The translations under genes were made by a program, and so were the position numbers. Below, one piece after another: positions 40,201 through 47,958 of a stretch of 64,000 nt of DNA. The stretch lies in IMG/VR virus record IMGVR_UViG_3300045120_000303, positions 1 through 64,000 of that record; one strand, 5' to 3'. Origin of the DNA: a virus. Numbering within the stretch: the first letter of the stretch is position 1; every line of letters starts with the position of its first letter. The notes under the pieces were generated by a model that did no database searches, was not told the DNA's origin, and saw nothing but the letters and a program-made list of their open reading frames with translations.

Positions 40201-42126
40201 CGGCTGGTTGGTCCCGCCACGCGTAGAGCCAAGGCGTTCCGCCTTATTGAGGAGGTCGTTCGCCGCGTCCGCCAGACTGGTGCCCATCCGCGCCAACGGT
40301 CCCTGCGGCGCGGTGTAGTTGTTCGCTGCCTCCTTCGTACTTTTGAAATGGTCTTCCAGTCGCGCCATCGCCGCTTCGAACGGCGTCATGGCATCGGTGG
40401 TGGCGCCCTGAACCGTCTTCAGCACCTCAAGGACTTTGGCATACGCGTCGGCCGCGTGGCCCGTATTCTCCAGGCGCTCGATCGTGTGCGCGAGTTCCTG
40501 ATCCATCCCGGGGAAGTGCTTCTTTGCCAGGTCCTGCGCGACCTTGGATGGCTCGTCCATCGCCGCCGCCAGGGTCTTCGCGGCCTCGGGCACAGTGACG
40601 CCCCACACTACCGCCAGGTCGCCTGACAGCTTGATCAGCGCCTCGATGTCCTTCTGCGAGCCTTCGAAGCTCGGTGCCGAGGCGATGATCTGTCCTGCAG
40701 AACGCGCATCCGCCCGGGAGATCGGGCTGGAGGAGGCGACGTTTTTCGCCGCCTGGTTCACGTCGGTTGCCAACGCAGAGTAGTCGGTTCTGGTGGCGCG
40801 CAGTTGTTGCTGCATGTTGAGCAGCGCTTTTTGGCTATTCTCGGTCGCATACACCATGGCCGCGAGGCCGGCGGTGAGAAGGGCGATGCTGGTGATCGCG
40901 ACCCCGACGGGACTGGCGATCGCGCCGAACGCCGCCTTCGCGGCATTCTTGAACACCTCGAACCCGGTGCCCGTCGCCAGCGCAACGTCGACGATCTGAT
41001 GACCCTGCTCGACGAGAGCCGTCATCAGCGGAATGCCGCTTTCGAGCGAGGAGAAGAATTGGACGGTCTGCACGCCCAACTGCCGCGTGGCGAACGCAGC
41101 CTGCCCGTGCCCAGTGGCTAAGGCCTGCGAGGAGCGCCCAGCGTTCGCCATGGACGCGTTCAGCTTGTCGAGGAGGACGTTGTACTGCGCGTCGTTGATG
41201 CGGCGCGCAGCGAGGTCCGCGTCCATCTTTTTAAGCTGGCCTTCGTATTCCTTCGACACCCGGAAGACGGCATCATATGAGGCCCGGTTCGCCTCGTTCT
41301 GGGAATTCATCTTGGCTATCGAGTCACCCAGGATCTTCCACGCATCGGCTTGCTTTTGCGCCGCCGCGGCTGCGGCCTCTTGCGCGGCCGTGAGGGCCTT
41401 GGTGGTGCCTGTGGTGGTGGCATATTTGGCGTTCAGTTCATCGAGCGCTCGGGCCTGTGCCACTGGCCCCTTGATAGCCCCGAGTTCGAATGCCCTGGTG
41501 AGCAGGGCAAGTTCTGACTCGTAGGCCTTCGTGGTCGCGAACACGCTGTCGAACCTGGCGCGCAGCGAGTCGAGCGATTGCCCGTAGAGCGTCGCTTCCG
41601 CCGAGCCCTTGACGAAGGCATCCGCGGTGAGCTTCGCGGAGCTTGCCATCATGGTGAGCAGCTCGTCGCCGCTCTCCAGACCGGCCTTCCACAACTGCGC
41701 CGCCTGCGCGGAGCCTTCCTGCGCCTCCCGCATCGCCTGCAGGCTGATCTTCAGCCTGTCGACATTGGCGGCAAGCTTCTCAAGTACCCTCGCGACCTGC
41801 TCTTGATTGGCACCGTTGCCGATCGCCTTCGCCGCCAGGGCGTTGACGCGGACAAGCTCCTCCTGCGCGGCAGTCAGCTTGTAGGTCGCCGCCGTGACCT
41901 CGTCCTGGCGACGCGCCACACGCTCCCACGCGGCGCCGGCGGAGGTGGCATTGGTAGCGGCACCCCCGGCGCCGACACCGGCTCCCTTGAGCGCCTCCGC
42001 CGCGGCCGCGGCAGATTTGGTGGTGCGATCGAGCCGCTCCCTCAGATCCTCAAGCTTGGGCCCCGCCTTATCGTCAAGATCGGTTTCGAGGATGATCTTG
42101 TCGCGGACATCGTTGGTGCCTGCCAT
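34243..42126 (-). CDS. Tail tape-measure protein, giant, with ~94-residue repeats
   Basis: This 2627-residue protein has a helical N-terminus, a TMP_2-type segment (RQLGVQTVQFFSSLESGIPL, ~345) and a lambda tape-measure C-domain-like segment at ~1150-1190 (ITDAFVKGSGSAVKWGNVMQ, QFAKLAIINPIMNSLFGG). A Gly-rich region and a hydrophobic stretch (GAIAGAVIGSVVPVIGTLIG) follow near 1450-1480. Residues ~1780-2520 consist of about eight ~94-residue helical units. At 1.5 A per helical residue the whole protein would span almost 400 nm, although the Gly-rich and hydrophobic parts are unlikely to be one helix. Confidence 0.85.
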   Translation of the reverse strand: MAGTNDVRDKIILETDLDDKAGPKLEDLRERLDRTTKSAAAAAEALKGAGVGAGGAATNATSAGAAWERVARRQDEVTAATYKLTAAQEELVRVNALAAKAIGNGANQEQVARVLEKLAANVDRLKISLQAMREAQEGSAQAAQLWKAGLESGDELLTMMASSAKLTADAFVKGSAEATLYGQSLDSLRARFDSVFATTKAYESELALLTRAFELGAIKGPVAQARALDELNAKYATTTGTTKALTAAQEAAAAAAQKQADAWKILGDSIAKMNSQNEANRASYDAVFRVSKEYEGQLKKMDADLAARRINDAQYNVLLDKLNASMANAGRSSQALATGHGQAAFATRQLGVQTVQFFSSLESGIPLMTALVEQGHQIVDVALATGTGFEVFKNAAKAAFGAIASPVGVAITSIALLTAGLAAMVYATENSQKALLNMQQQLRATRTDYSALATDVNQAAKNVASSSPISRADARSAGQIIASAPSFEGSQKDIEALIKLSGDLAVVWGVTVPEAAKTLAAAMDEPSKVAQDLAKKHFPGMDQELAHTIERLENTGHAADAYAKVLEVLKTVQGATTDAMTPFEAAMARLEDHFKSTKEAANNYTAPQGPLARMGTSLADAANDLLNKAERLGSTRGGTNQPMTPLEMYGGVPSQAPSFGPDSFTSGPGEGIATRFRAAGGDASLLEDEAHKAAKAVDDFNKVMDKAVIAVANSPFGKLDAAKDNVEALTNAIAEMGDADEAHAGKLATLTAALALAQKAMREAEDAAKSVTDRQVEASAATAKGNNDIAASYAQGNDAIVQATAYAKAYSDALAQHLTPGTAEFNDTVVRLTVSNVDLARSIGAIKAAEDSRSIENQIELTNAETAAIINNTAANREAVIAIRQKQFAQKDINASPEVQQANADLFARQQASAAYNKAAQELQTVRGNDKPSQIAELQRKIGDFQAQRANPALPTDQYIEFGKGIDAANREIDKLNKTTATHVSALVKQTDTVRAEIEANNDLAKAYAQGGDAVVDITAKLQAQKKLISDSILPTNKDYATKLAALTAEFKELGRSAAELKAVQETKDIDQQIKMLKLESDTLLENNNVRVLTIQHKKDEYEVEKNNASLAPERRAQILAEKDAQAALTQELDNKKQTLSYLQGQFSSAFDTIGNSITDAFVKGSGSAVKWGNVMQGVLTQVVQQFAKLAIINPIMNSLFGGNNPTFGSVMNLFSGGGGGGGGGAATQLVRVGGQLQVLGGGGGGGFGGFGGRSDLTTGDLAAAGVPGFGGGLGLIGTQYTGVGSVLGGGGAFGALGALYASGLGQGTYGTGGTGGGGASGGGLSNLMSIGGSLSSIGKAFFPNTFGTGSGSLFGNIGQSLGLTGQGGALSSITSFLNTPLYSSVGGFFPTFASSGVSAGESAFLGSAGISGPTAGVAGASTATIGSFIGGVGAGYGVGSLAGGYIQGALGKVGPAPQIGAATGAIAGAVIGSVVPVIGTLIGGLVGGLIGGAGGGLIGPKAPSAFSSTMVRINNGFIDVGGTTAQRVDASGERSDTLNAAASLNALLGIRNLRVTSLAGGYDAPYFQVGQNTPGGFQDPSKFSSFQANFANLRFRSDDDLTNRFIQGRAFQNQDELGGVTTSLVDFENALRGTKAETDTTGIALRALSGAANTEVHDRLQEASTFITATYPTLVKGNVGSLQTAQEQVVAQYGPALAEARKFGFGEGDLQAAADRLMAKNTKQATDATDQMAENVMSRFYNARAAVTGTAQDAVQAQLYSFDVQAKQQRQQISDNLKSIWGDAYETTQGYADRMAQVDQASAEERLAILVQYNKKQYDLMIASNLQLLSLQSRAGTSAAALSGDRGWIQYEQINALNRSQFTETTQYNQAEQQQFGDQYAQGADANYWSKLSLLQQSQSNEMNLLAKQIQRSNLEVAISSQQQDWGFSTRQWNAENALYWPTDSGAAMAAKNVQNATEQQNLYLSLTQIYGDAYASTVDYANKMAALQKAQNEETLVLQQQLAQRQTQIANANMQMWRGLSVRQVNADAAGTGNPFSAQWAASYALQNQQASEMDDFKLGLRQTYGDAYQNTQEYWVKVAALVDTQTKETAALAKDQARQSEQLSINYWSQAYGFFNRAEAASGLSGGGSIAYTQQAQRNALARQQQTEARQLGPSLVALGYNPGDYWYKYQIDLQKQAQAAESAALERQITLANRQTAISSTAQDAGFSTRYLTAYGTVTGTLADTHKAQLSGLDAQAQTEMDTLKLTLQQTYGDAYTTSKEYGDKVNALAKAQGEERLALEKQQADQIRQAQEQIANQNIALYGRYVKDLGDLAGTLAERQSSQRLALTYTQRGEAANLSQSLVAAGHPATSAEYQQLMNLLVLAQKAEVDLLNKQIARTNLENSYASQQQNASFATRYQTAAAQVSGSAKAQQAAALAAFDAQALAERRSLYLSLTATYGDSYALTKEYADKLSALQKAQGEERLALQKQQDDQLKSQATQSISSLNQYALGLQTSDKSPLSPQAQLSLTKRQFDTQADLAAKGNYGAVQTLQSYSEAYLSAAHNVYGSGMDYVQAFGRVITALASVAAQTPDALTASILQNETRNQTQILVEQLTALKEEVKQLRLQVAQGQSAPARVAAT

Positions 42127-42127
42127 C

Positions 42128-42796
42128 TCAGCGCTCGGTCACTTTGAGGGCTGGATAGGTGATCGTGTCCCCTTTGTGCCGGCCGCGCCGCAGCGTGTAC
42201 GGAACCTCCCACCCGCGGGCCATGCCGCCGCCGGGGAGGACAATGAACTGCCGCTCGATGAGGGCGCCGGGGAATTGCCTCTGCGCCCATTGGCGCGTTC
42301 GCTCCGTCACGACCATTTCTGGACGCGCGTACGAAGCTAGCCTGCCACTACGCCCAAACCGCCGCAGCTCTTCCAAGCGGCGCGCGTATGGTGCGTAGTT
42401 TGTCAGGATGACGACCGAATTGTGAGGGATTTTCCGCGAGTAGTCGGTCCACGGCACACCGTCGACGAGCAAGACCCACGCATCCATGTAATCGCCGCTC
42501 TTGCGCGCCGAAATGGTCTTTGCGTAGTCCAGCATGGCGATGGCAACGCCATCGAGCAGCTCAAATTGGATCTCAATCACGCTGCCTCGGAACGTAACCG
42601 AGGTCAGCTCCTTGGTTTCCTTGTTGTCGACAAACATCTGATAGATCGGGATTTGCCCGCCTTGAGCCATCGCCTCAAGGCGGTCTCTCAGGTGAATCGC
42701 CACTCGCTTGCCCGCGTTCGGGGTCTGGATCTCTCGATCCAGCAACCGACGCGATTCTTTCATCAGTCGGGCGCCGGCGCCGGCGAACGATGGCAT
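42128..42796 (-). CDS. Hypothetical tail protein
   Basis: This 222-residue protein starts MPSFAGAGARLMKESRRLL, overlapping the T-frame stop (ATGA). Alpha/beta with an internal basic region (YARRLEELRRFGRSGRLASY). It sits between the chaperone GT and the tape measure. No family recognised. Confidence 0.55.
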   Translation of the reverse strand: MPSFAGAGARLMKESRRLLDREIQTPNAGKRVAIHLRDRLEAMAQGGQIPIYQMFVDNKETKELTSVTFRGSVIEIQFELLDGVAIAMLDYAKTISARKSGDYMDAWVLLVDGVPWTDYSRKIPHNSVVILTNYAPYARRLEELRRFGRSGRLASYARPEMVVTERTRQWAQRQFPGALIERQFIVLPGGGMARGWEVPYTLRRGRHKGDTITYPALKVTER

Positions 42797-43188
42797 CAGC
42801 GCGGCCTCCCTGATGTTGGTGGATCCGGCGGGTGCTTGGTGATCCACCAGTCGCGATACTCAGCGTCCATCGCCTGCACCAGGCGATCGAGCATTTCGAA
42901 TTCGTGGGCTGTCAGCCCATGGAACACGGCCCAATCGCGCACGACAGTCCAGGGGATGTCTCCTGGCACCGATGGTCCCATCCCGCCGCCGAGCTGCGGA
43001 CGATCGGGATGGAGCCTGTGCCAAGCCCGCCAGACCCACATGAGATAAGGTTCGATGAATGGGGCCGGCGGCATGTCGGACTCAGAGACGTTCGACGGCT
43101 GTCCCGCGTTGATCAGATCCTGGCGGAGCTGCAGCATGCGGGCGCGCAGTGTGCCGTAGTCTAATTCGAGCCTGAGTCCTGTTCGGAG
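42796..43188 (-). CDS. Tail assembly chaperone T extension (made by -1 frameshift)
   Basis: After slippage at 43188-43194 the ribosome enters this frame and adds 130 residues (LRTGLRLELDYGTLRARML...), giving a GT fusion of ~267 residues. The frame has no good start of its own; the upstream in-frame ATG at 43254 lies inside the G gene. The G-T arrangement directly before the tape measure is the hallmark of long-tailed phages, where GT recruits the tape measure and tail-tube subunits. Confidence 0.75.
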   Translation of the reverse strand, partial: LRTGLRLELDYGTLRARMLQLRQDLINAGQPSNVSESDMPPAPFIEPYLMWVWRAWHRLHPDRPQLGGGMGPSVPGDIPWTVVRDWAVFHGLTAHEFEMLDRLVQAMDAEYRDWWITKHPPDPPTSGRPR

Positions 43189-43598
43189 TTTTTTGCCGCT
43201 GCCTCGACCTGCGCTATCGAGCGTGCGGACACGCGGCCCGCAGCCTCCCAGCACAAGCGAGACAACCTTCCGTATTCGGGCTGGAAGAGGAACTTGTGGA
43301 ATTCCTCCACCGTCACCTCCGCGCCGGTGTCATCGTGATGCAGGTTGCGAACACCGATGATCAGGAAGTCTTGCATCAGCGATGCATTGATCCGCCGCGT
43401 CTCGGCGTTCGGTATCCGCTTCTCATCCCCCGCATAAGGCTCGGCCGCGGCGGCTGTGCGTGCAGCACGCGCGTCGTGGAAGCCGTCTGTGAAGCCACGC
43501 ACTTGGATCTCGAGATCTCCGAATGCTTCGTTCACGCGCACCCATATGCCGTCGTTGATCGCTCGGGTGTCCGAGCGAAACTCGTTCAGATTTGCCAT
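43161..43598 (-). CDS. Tail assembly chaperone G
   Basis: This 145-residue helical protein starts MANLNEFRSDTRAINDGIW. It contains VTVEEFHKFLFQPEYGRLSR, resembling tail-chaperone sequences. It lies between the tail-tube genes and the tape measure. The slippery heptamer lies 8 codons before its stop. Most product is expected to be G, with a minor GT fusion. Confidence 0.75.
   Translation of the reverse strand: MANLNEFRSDTRAINDGIWVRVNEAFGDLEIQVRGFTDGFHDARAARTAAAAEPYAGDEKRIPNAETRRINASLMQDFLIIGVRNLHHDDTGAEVTVEEFHKFLFQPEYGRLSRLCWEAAGRVSARSIAQVEAAAKNSEQDSGSN
43188..43194 (-). other. -1 programmed frameshift site, A AAA AAC
   Basis: On the minus strand, GCA AAA AAC in the G frame presents the canonical X XXY YYZ heptamer A AAA AAC; slipping -1 continues into the T frame as CTC CGA ACA. 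It lies 8 codons before the G stop codon, as in lambda-type G/GT genes. Confidence 0.75.
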
Positions 43599-43677
43599 GA
43601 TGCTTCCTGTCCGGTGGAAGTGGGGTGGCGCGTGGCCGAAACCCGGACGGCAACAACCACGCGCCGACGCGCGGGGT

Positions 43678-43693
43678 GGGTTCCTACGAACCC
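43678..43693. promoter_or_regulatory. Hairpin between tail-tube and chaperone genes
   Basis: GGGTTC (43678-43683) pairs with GAACCC (43688-43693) across a CTAC tetraloop, within the 146-bp gene-free gap 43599-43744. No T-run follows on the minus strand, so it is at most an attenuator or processing site that could lower chaperone expression relative to the tail tube. Nothing else recognised in the gap. Confidence 0.4.
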
Positions 43694-43744
43694 CCGCTCG
43701 CCATCAGCGCCCGCGGGGACGCCGATCTCGCGATTTGGTTGCCG

Positions 43745-44962
43745 TCAGTTGGGTGTCGGGTTCCGATCGATCTGGAACGTGCCCGAGAGCGTCGGATCCG
43801 GGTTCACTTCAAATGTCACGTCGACGAATACCGCTGTGCCTGGACCGGTCGCATTGATCTTGCAGAACAGCACGACCTGCTGGAACGACAGCACGTAGCT
43901 ATTCTTCGCTCCGTCCTGCAGGTAGATCTGCATGTCGGCGTTCGTCTCGTTCTCAAAGTATTGGTAGAGCGTGAAATCCTTGCAGTACATGCGAAATGCG
44001 CCAGACGCGGTGAACGTGCCACCGAGTATGCCATCGGCGCCGGCCGTGCCGCCCAGGCTGAACTCTGGTGCAGCCCCGGTATTTTCCAACGTCATTGAGA
44101 GCTGATCGAGCAATCCGGTGACGGTGCCGTTGTTGTAAGCAAGCTTGATGAAGCCGGCGACCGGGTTGAACACCGTGCCTTGTGGTGCAGGAACCGTGGG
44201 GCCGAAGGTCGAGGCCTCCGCGGTCGCGGAGATTTCCGACTGCGCGATCAAATCGATCGTCCCGGTGAAAAAGTTGCCGACGCTGGTGCCGAGCGTGATG
44301 CGCGACACGTACGAGCCGCCGTAGCGCAGATACTTCGTCGAGGAGAACTTCTGCTGCACGAAGAGGCTTTTGAAGGTCGTGCCATTGTTCAGCGTCGAGC
44401 CGGTTATCTTGATGTTGGTGCCAGCCGACGTCTCCGTCGTGGCCCCGACCGCTTTGCCGAAGACCGAGATATGCGTAGGGTCGGCCTTCGCGGTGACACG
44501 CCAGAAGTCGTTGTAGAGGGTTTGGGTGAAACCGGAGATGCGGATGTATTGCCCGACGTTGATGCTCGCGAACTTGTTCGCCAGCGTGGACGACAACGTC
44601 AGCGTCGTGGTGCCGGTCGAGGTCATCGTGATATCGGCGCCGATGCTGGCAATCGCGTAGGGCGGGGTCCAGTCGTTCTGCATCAATGACGAGAAGAAGT
44701 CGTCAAAACTGCCATACGACAGAGCGTAGTTGATCGACCCGCCAGCCACCTGTTCGGTGGTGACAGCGTTGGAGACTTCCCTCGTGACGTTGATCTCCGC
44801 CGGCCGCTGTCGTGTCTTGGTGAGGCCGAGCGTGTCCGACATATATCGGATTGCCGAGAAGGCGACCGTGGTGGGCCGCGCACCCCATGTGAGTTCGGGG
44901 GCATATGAGAGCTGTGTCTGATTGGCCTCAATGCCCGCTTGATAACCTGCGGTCAGCGGCAT
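43745..44962 (-). CDS. Tail tube protein, copy B
   Basis: This 405-residue protein starts MPLTAGYQAGIEANQTQLSY. It is a clear paralogue of the next gene, sharing YQAGIEANQT, TTVAF-AIRYMSDTL, KTRQRP-EIN-TRE-S-AVTT and the INYALSY-FDDFFS segment. Its length fits major tail-tube proteins of the long type. Either both copies build the tube or one is a specialised tube or terminal ring protein. Confidence 0.8.
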   Translation of the reverse strand: MPLTAGYQAGIEANQTQLSYAPELTWGARPTTVAFSAIRYMSDTLGLTKTRQRPAEINVTREVSNAVTTEQVAGGSINYALSYGSFDDFFSSLMQNDWTPPYAIASIGADITMTSTGTTTLTLSSTLANKFASINVGQYIRISGFTQTLYNDFWRVTAKADPTHISVFGKAVGATTETSAGTNIKITGSTLNNGTTFKSLFVQQKFSSTKYLRYGGSYVSRITLGTSVGNFFTGTIDLIAQSEISATAEASTFGPTVPAPQGTVFNPVAGFIKLAYNNGTVTGLLDQLSMTLENTGAAPEFSLGGTAGADGILGGTFTASGAFRMYCKDFTLYQYFENETNADMQIYLQDGAKNSYVLSFQQVVLFCKINATGPGTAVFVDVTFEVNPDPTLSGTFQIDRNPTPN

Positions 44963-44987
44963 GGCTGAATCTCCCTCGCGCTGCGGA

Positions 44988-46196
44988 TTAGGTGTTGGGC
45001 AGACGGTCGACGATGACCGTGCCGCCAATCGCCTGCGGGTTTGCTTCGAAAACGATCTCGGCAAACACCGGTTGACCTGGCCCGCCAGCGTTGAGCTTCA
45101 CCATCATGTAGGCGTTGGGGAACGTGAACGCGTAGCTGTTGCCGATGTTACTCTGGACGATGAAGGTGAGGACGCCGCTCGTCTCGTTCGTGAACAGGTT
45201 ATAGTTTGTGAAGTCGTTGAAGTACATTCTGAACGTGCCGTTCGCGCTGAACGTGCCGCTCAATATGCCGCAGGCGAGCTGACTGCCGAGGCCATACTCG
45301 GGTGCCGCCGCCTGGTTCTCCATTGTGATCGCAAGCTGGTCGAGCGTGCCGACCATCGGGATGCCGTTCCAGAAGCATCCGACGAAGCCCGACACCGGAT
45401 CCATGACGGGGGTTGTCGGCGCAGGGGTGACAGGACCGAACGTCGACGAGTCGGTCGTCGAGTTGTCTTCGTCTTTGGCGATGATGTCGATCGCGCCGGT
45501 CCAGAAGTTGCCCACCGAACCAGAGAGCGTCATGCGCGTGACGTAGGTGCCTGGGTATACAAGGAACAGCGCCGGCGACAGCATCTGCTGCATGAACATC
45601 GATTTGAACGTGACACCGTTCGTCGCCGTCGAGCCGCGGATCCGCATGCCGACTGGCGGGGCGGCTTCTGTGACTGCTGTGGGGCGGTTGGGGCCTTCAA
45701 GTATCAGAGACTGGTCGCTGGTGTGGGTCTTCACCCACCACCAGCCATTATTGACGGTGTTGGTGAAGCCGTAGAGCTTGATCCAACGCCCCTGCGCGAT
45801 GCTCGCGAACTTCGTCGCGAGAGTGGACCCCAGCGTCACAACTGCGCCGGCGACGGTCAACGAGATGTCGGACAGCGAGTTGGTGATGTTCAAGAACGCT
45901 GAGAAGTCCTGCTGCAGCACGATCGAGAAGAAGTCGTCGAATGTGCTGTAGGAGAGCGCGTAGTTGATCGTGCCGCCCGCGGTCTGCTGCGTCGTGACCG
46001 CTTGCGATGCCTCGCGAGTGAGGTTGATTTCCGATGGACGCTGCCGGGTTTTCGTTTCAGCGAGGGTGTCCGACATATACCTAATCGCCTTGAAGGCGAC
46101 GGTGGTCGGAGCGACGCTCCACGTCGTCTCCATGGCGTACGAGATGCGTGTCTGATTGGCCTCGATGCCAGCTTGATATGCGGCAGTCGCGGGCAT
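44988..46196 (-). CDS. Tail tube protein, copy A
   Basis: This 402-residue protein starts MPATAAYQAGIEANQTRISY. The N-terminal ~110 residues are highly similar to copy B, while the middle and C-terminal parts diverge in a way consistent with an old duplication. The beta-rich, Thr/Asn-rich composition fits a tail-tube subunit. It is followed 25 bp later by copy B. Confidence 0.8.
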   Translation of the reverse strand: MPATAAYQAGIEANQTRISYAMETTWSVAPTTVAFKAIRYMSDTLAETKTRQRPSEINLTREASQAVTTQQTAGGTINYALSYSTFDDFFSIVLQQDFSAFLNITNSLSDISLTVAGAVVTLGSTLATKFASIAQGRWIKLYGFTNTVNNGWWWVKTHTSDQSLILEGPNRPTAVTEAAPPVGMRIRGSTATNGVTFKSMFMQQMLSPALFLVYPGTYVTRMTLSGSVGNFWTGAIDIIAKDEDNSTTDSSTFGPVTPAPTTPVMDPVSGFVGCFWNGIPMVGTLDQLAITMENQAAAPEYGLGSQLACGILSGTFSANGTFRMYFNDFTNYNLFTNETSGVLTFIVQSNIGNSYAFTFPNAYMMVKLNAGGPGQPVFAEIVFEANPQAIGGTVIVDRLPNT

Positions 46197-46242
46197 GGCT
46201 CTCTCCTGTGTTTAGTGGTGATGCGCGCGACGCGCCGGTCGC

Positions 46243-46707
46243 TTAGGTGACGACGACGGAATTAGACGCTGGTGCAGCAGTCGACCCTGTCGCGTTGGTC
46301 GCTGTTACGGTGCAGGACGCTTCGTGCCCGACGTCGCCAGGTTGGACGGAATAGGTGGCCGCGTTGGTGCCTTTGGTGACCCCATCGACCTGCCACTGGT
46401 ACGAGTACGACGTCGGCGTGTTGGTCCAGTTGCCCATCGTGCAGGTCAGCACCGCGCCATTTTGCGAGACGACCGGGATATCGACGTTGGACGGTAGATT
46501 CGGGTCCGCGACTCCAACGCCACCAGGCGGCAGGACGTGTCGGCCAAGCACTGAGTTGTAGACCATGAAGCCGTAGCGATTGCCGTCCTCTGCTAGCTCG
46601 ATGCAGCGCAGCTTTGCGTCCGTTTCATTGGTTGCGATGATCTCGCCGGTTTCGGTGTAGCTGCCGCTGCCGGACGACACTTCTTTCAGGATATGGAACT
46701 CTTCCAT
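46243..46707 (-). CDS. Ig-like domain protein (tail or capsid decoration)
   Basis: This 154-residue protein has an N-terminal ~60-residue domain, then an Ig-like fold at ~75-150 (VSQNGAVLTCTMGNWTNTPT, YSYQWQVDGV, GHEASCTVTATNATGS). Such domains are added to phage tail-tube or decoration proteins and may bind cell-surface glycans. It sits just upstream of the tail-tube genes. Confidence 0.7.
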   Translation of the reverse strand: MEEFHILKEVSSGSGSYTETGEIIATNETDAKLRCIELAEDGNRYGFMVYNSVLGRHVLPPGGVGVADPNLPSNVDIPVVSQNGAVLTCTMGNWTNTPTSYSYQWQVDGVTKGTNAATYSVQPGDVGHEASCTVTATNATGSTAAPASNSVVVT

Positions 46708-46722
46708 GTCTATTGTTCCTTG

Positions 46723-47160
46723 TTAGGGAGGGGCGGTAGTCAAACGGTCTTGGAACTTGTACCGGACGATTAACGGCAACCGCCGATACATCCCGTCGTC
46801 GATCGTCCATTGCAGAGGGTCGGATGACTGGTTCTCGCTGTAGACCAGGCCTTCCGGCGTCATCCCGGCCTTGAGGCCGCGGAAGGCGAGTTCGAATGCG
46901 CTGAGATAATCGAGCCAGGGACGGATGCCCGAGCCGATGGGGATCATTAAGCTGATGAAGATCTGGCCAAGCTCTTCCCAGGTGTCGCCGCCTAGTTCGA
47001 TCGGCCGATAGGACTCCGCTGAGACTTCGATCTGCACCCACGGGGCTGGTGGCGATGGTCGAGGGCCCGCGTCCTCGTTGGGCATTTCGAATGTGATGCC
47101 GAGCTGATCCGCCACCGCCTGGATGCGGGGGATCGCGTCATCCCATACCTCGCCCTTCAT
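46723..47160 (-). CDS. Tail terminator
   Basis: This 145-residue alpha/beta protein resembles the phage tail-terminator type: an N-terminal helix, the PWVQIEV strand and a central strand preceding the tail-tube genes. It should form the ring that ends tail-tube growth. 2 bp separate it from the gene upstream. Confidence 0.6.
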   Translation of the reverse strand: MKGEVWDDAIPRIQAVADQLGITFEMPNEDAGPRPSPPAPWVQIEVSAESYRPIELGGDTWEELGQIFISLMIPIGSGIRPWLDYLSAFELAFRGLKAGMTPEGLVYSENQSSDPLQWTIDDGMYRRLPLIVRYKFQDRLTTAPP

Positions 47161-47162
47161 AG

Positions 47163-47507
47163 TTAGCCGCCGAGCGTCTTGATGATGTAGACGCTGCCAT
47201 CAGCGAGACGACGCTCGTCCGCCCTTCCTTGAATTGTCCGCGTGCTGCCATCCGAATAGACGATCTGGTCGCCTTGGCGCGGAGGCCGCGGCCACTGCAT
47301 CGCGTTCATCTCGCGGTCGGTAACCATGAGAAGGTCGTGGGTCTGTTGGACGGATCCGATCAGCACCGCCTCGGGGCCGGTCTGCACGATGGCCTGACAG
47401 ATGACGCTCAACGCCGCGCCTTGCCTGGTGCCTGTCAGGCGCTTGATCGTGACCATGTCGGACTGCGAGGCGCCGGCCCGCAGGAAGTCGTCGATCGTCT
47501 GCCTCAT
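47163..47507 (-). CDS. Head closure protein
   Basis: This 114-residue protein starts MRQTIDDFLRAGASQSDMV. It is beta-rich with an acidic N-terminal helix (PPRQGDQIVYSDGSTRTIQG). Size and location between connector and terminator genes fit a head-closure or head-tail joining protein; sequence alone gives only modest support. Confidence 0.5.
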   Translation of the reverse strand: MRQTIDDFLRAGASQSDMVTIKRLTGTRQGAALSVICQAIVQTGPEAVLIGSVQQTHDLLMVTDREMNAMQWPRPPRQGDQIVYSDGSTRTIQGRADERRLADGSVYIIKTLGG

Positions 47508-47947
47508 TTTGGGCTGACCAGCGCCGTCAGCGTCGTGTTGACGTACGTTCCGTCGACGACCAGCAACAGCCGCAGCCGATCGCCCAGGACCGGGCAGAGA
47601 AACCCCTCCGCGGTCGGAATGCCGGTGCTGTCCATGCCGCCGGCACCTGGCGCGATAAAGCCGTTCGTGCCGCCGAACAGCTCGAAAAGCACCGCGCGTG
47701 CCGCGGTGGTGAACGTCACCTGTGCGACGTCATAAGGCTGGCCATCCGGCCCCATGGCCGACTGCAGGAGGGCGTTGACTGACTGGCCACCGGAGCCCCA
47801 CGCAAAGCGCAGGTCGACCGCGACCGAGGACATACCGACCAGATCTTTGACCCACACGCCGGTCAGCGTTCCTGGCGTCGTGATCTGAAAGGATCCGGTG
47901 TCCGTGCCGTCCGGACGGAGGGCATAGACGGCTGTTGATTGCAGCAT
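47504..47947 (-). CDS. Hypothetical head-tail region protein
   Basis: This 147-residue protein starts MLQSTAVYALRPDGTDTGS. Beta-rich, Ala/Gly/Thr-rich and probably structural, perhaps decoration or fibre-associated. It lies between the Cys-rich small gene and the head-closure gene. No family recognised. Confidence 0.5.
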   Translation of the reverse strand: MLQSTAVYALRPDGTDTGSFQITTPGTLTGVWVKDLVGMSSVAVDLRFAWGSGGQSVNALLQSAMGPDGQPYDVAQVTFTTAARAVLFELFGGTNGFIAPGAGGMDSTGIPTAEGFLCPVLGDRLRLLLVVDGTYVNTTLTALVSPK

Positions 47948-47958
47948 CGTGGCCTCTC

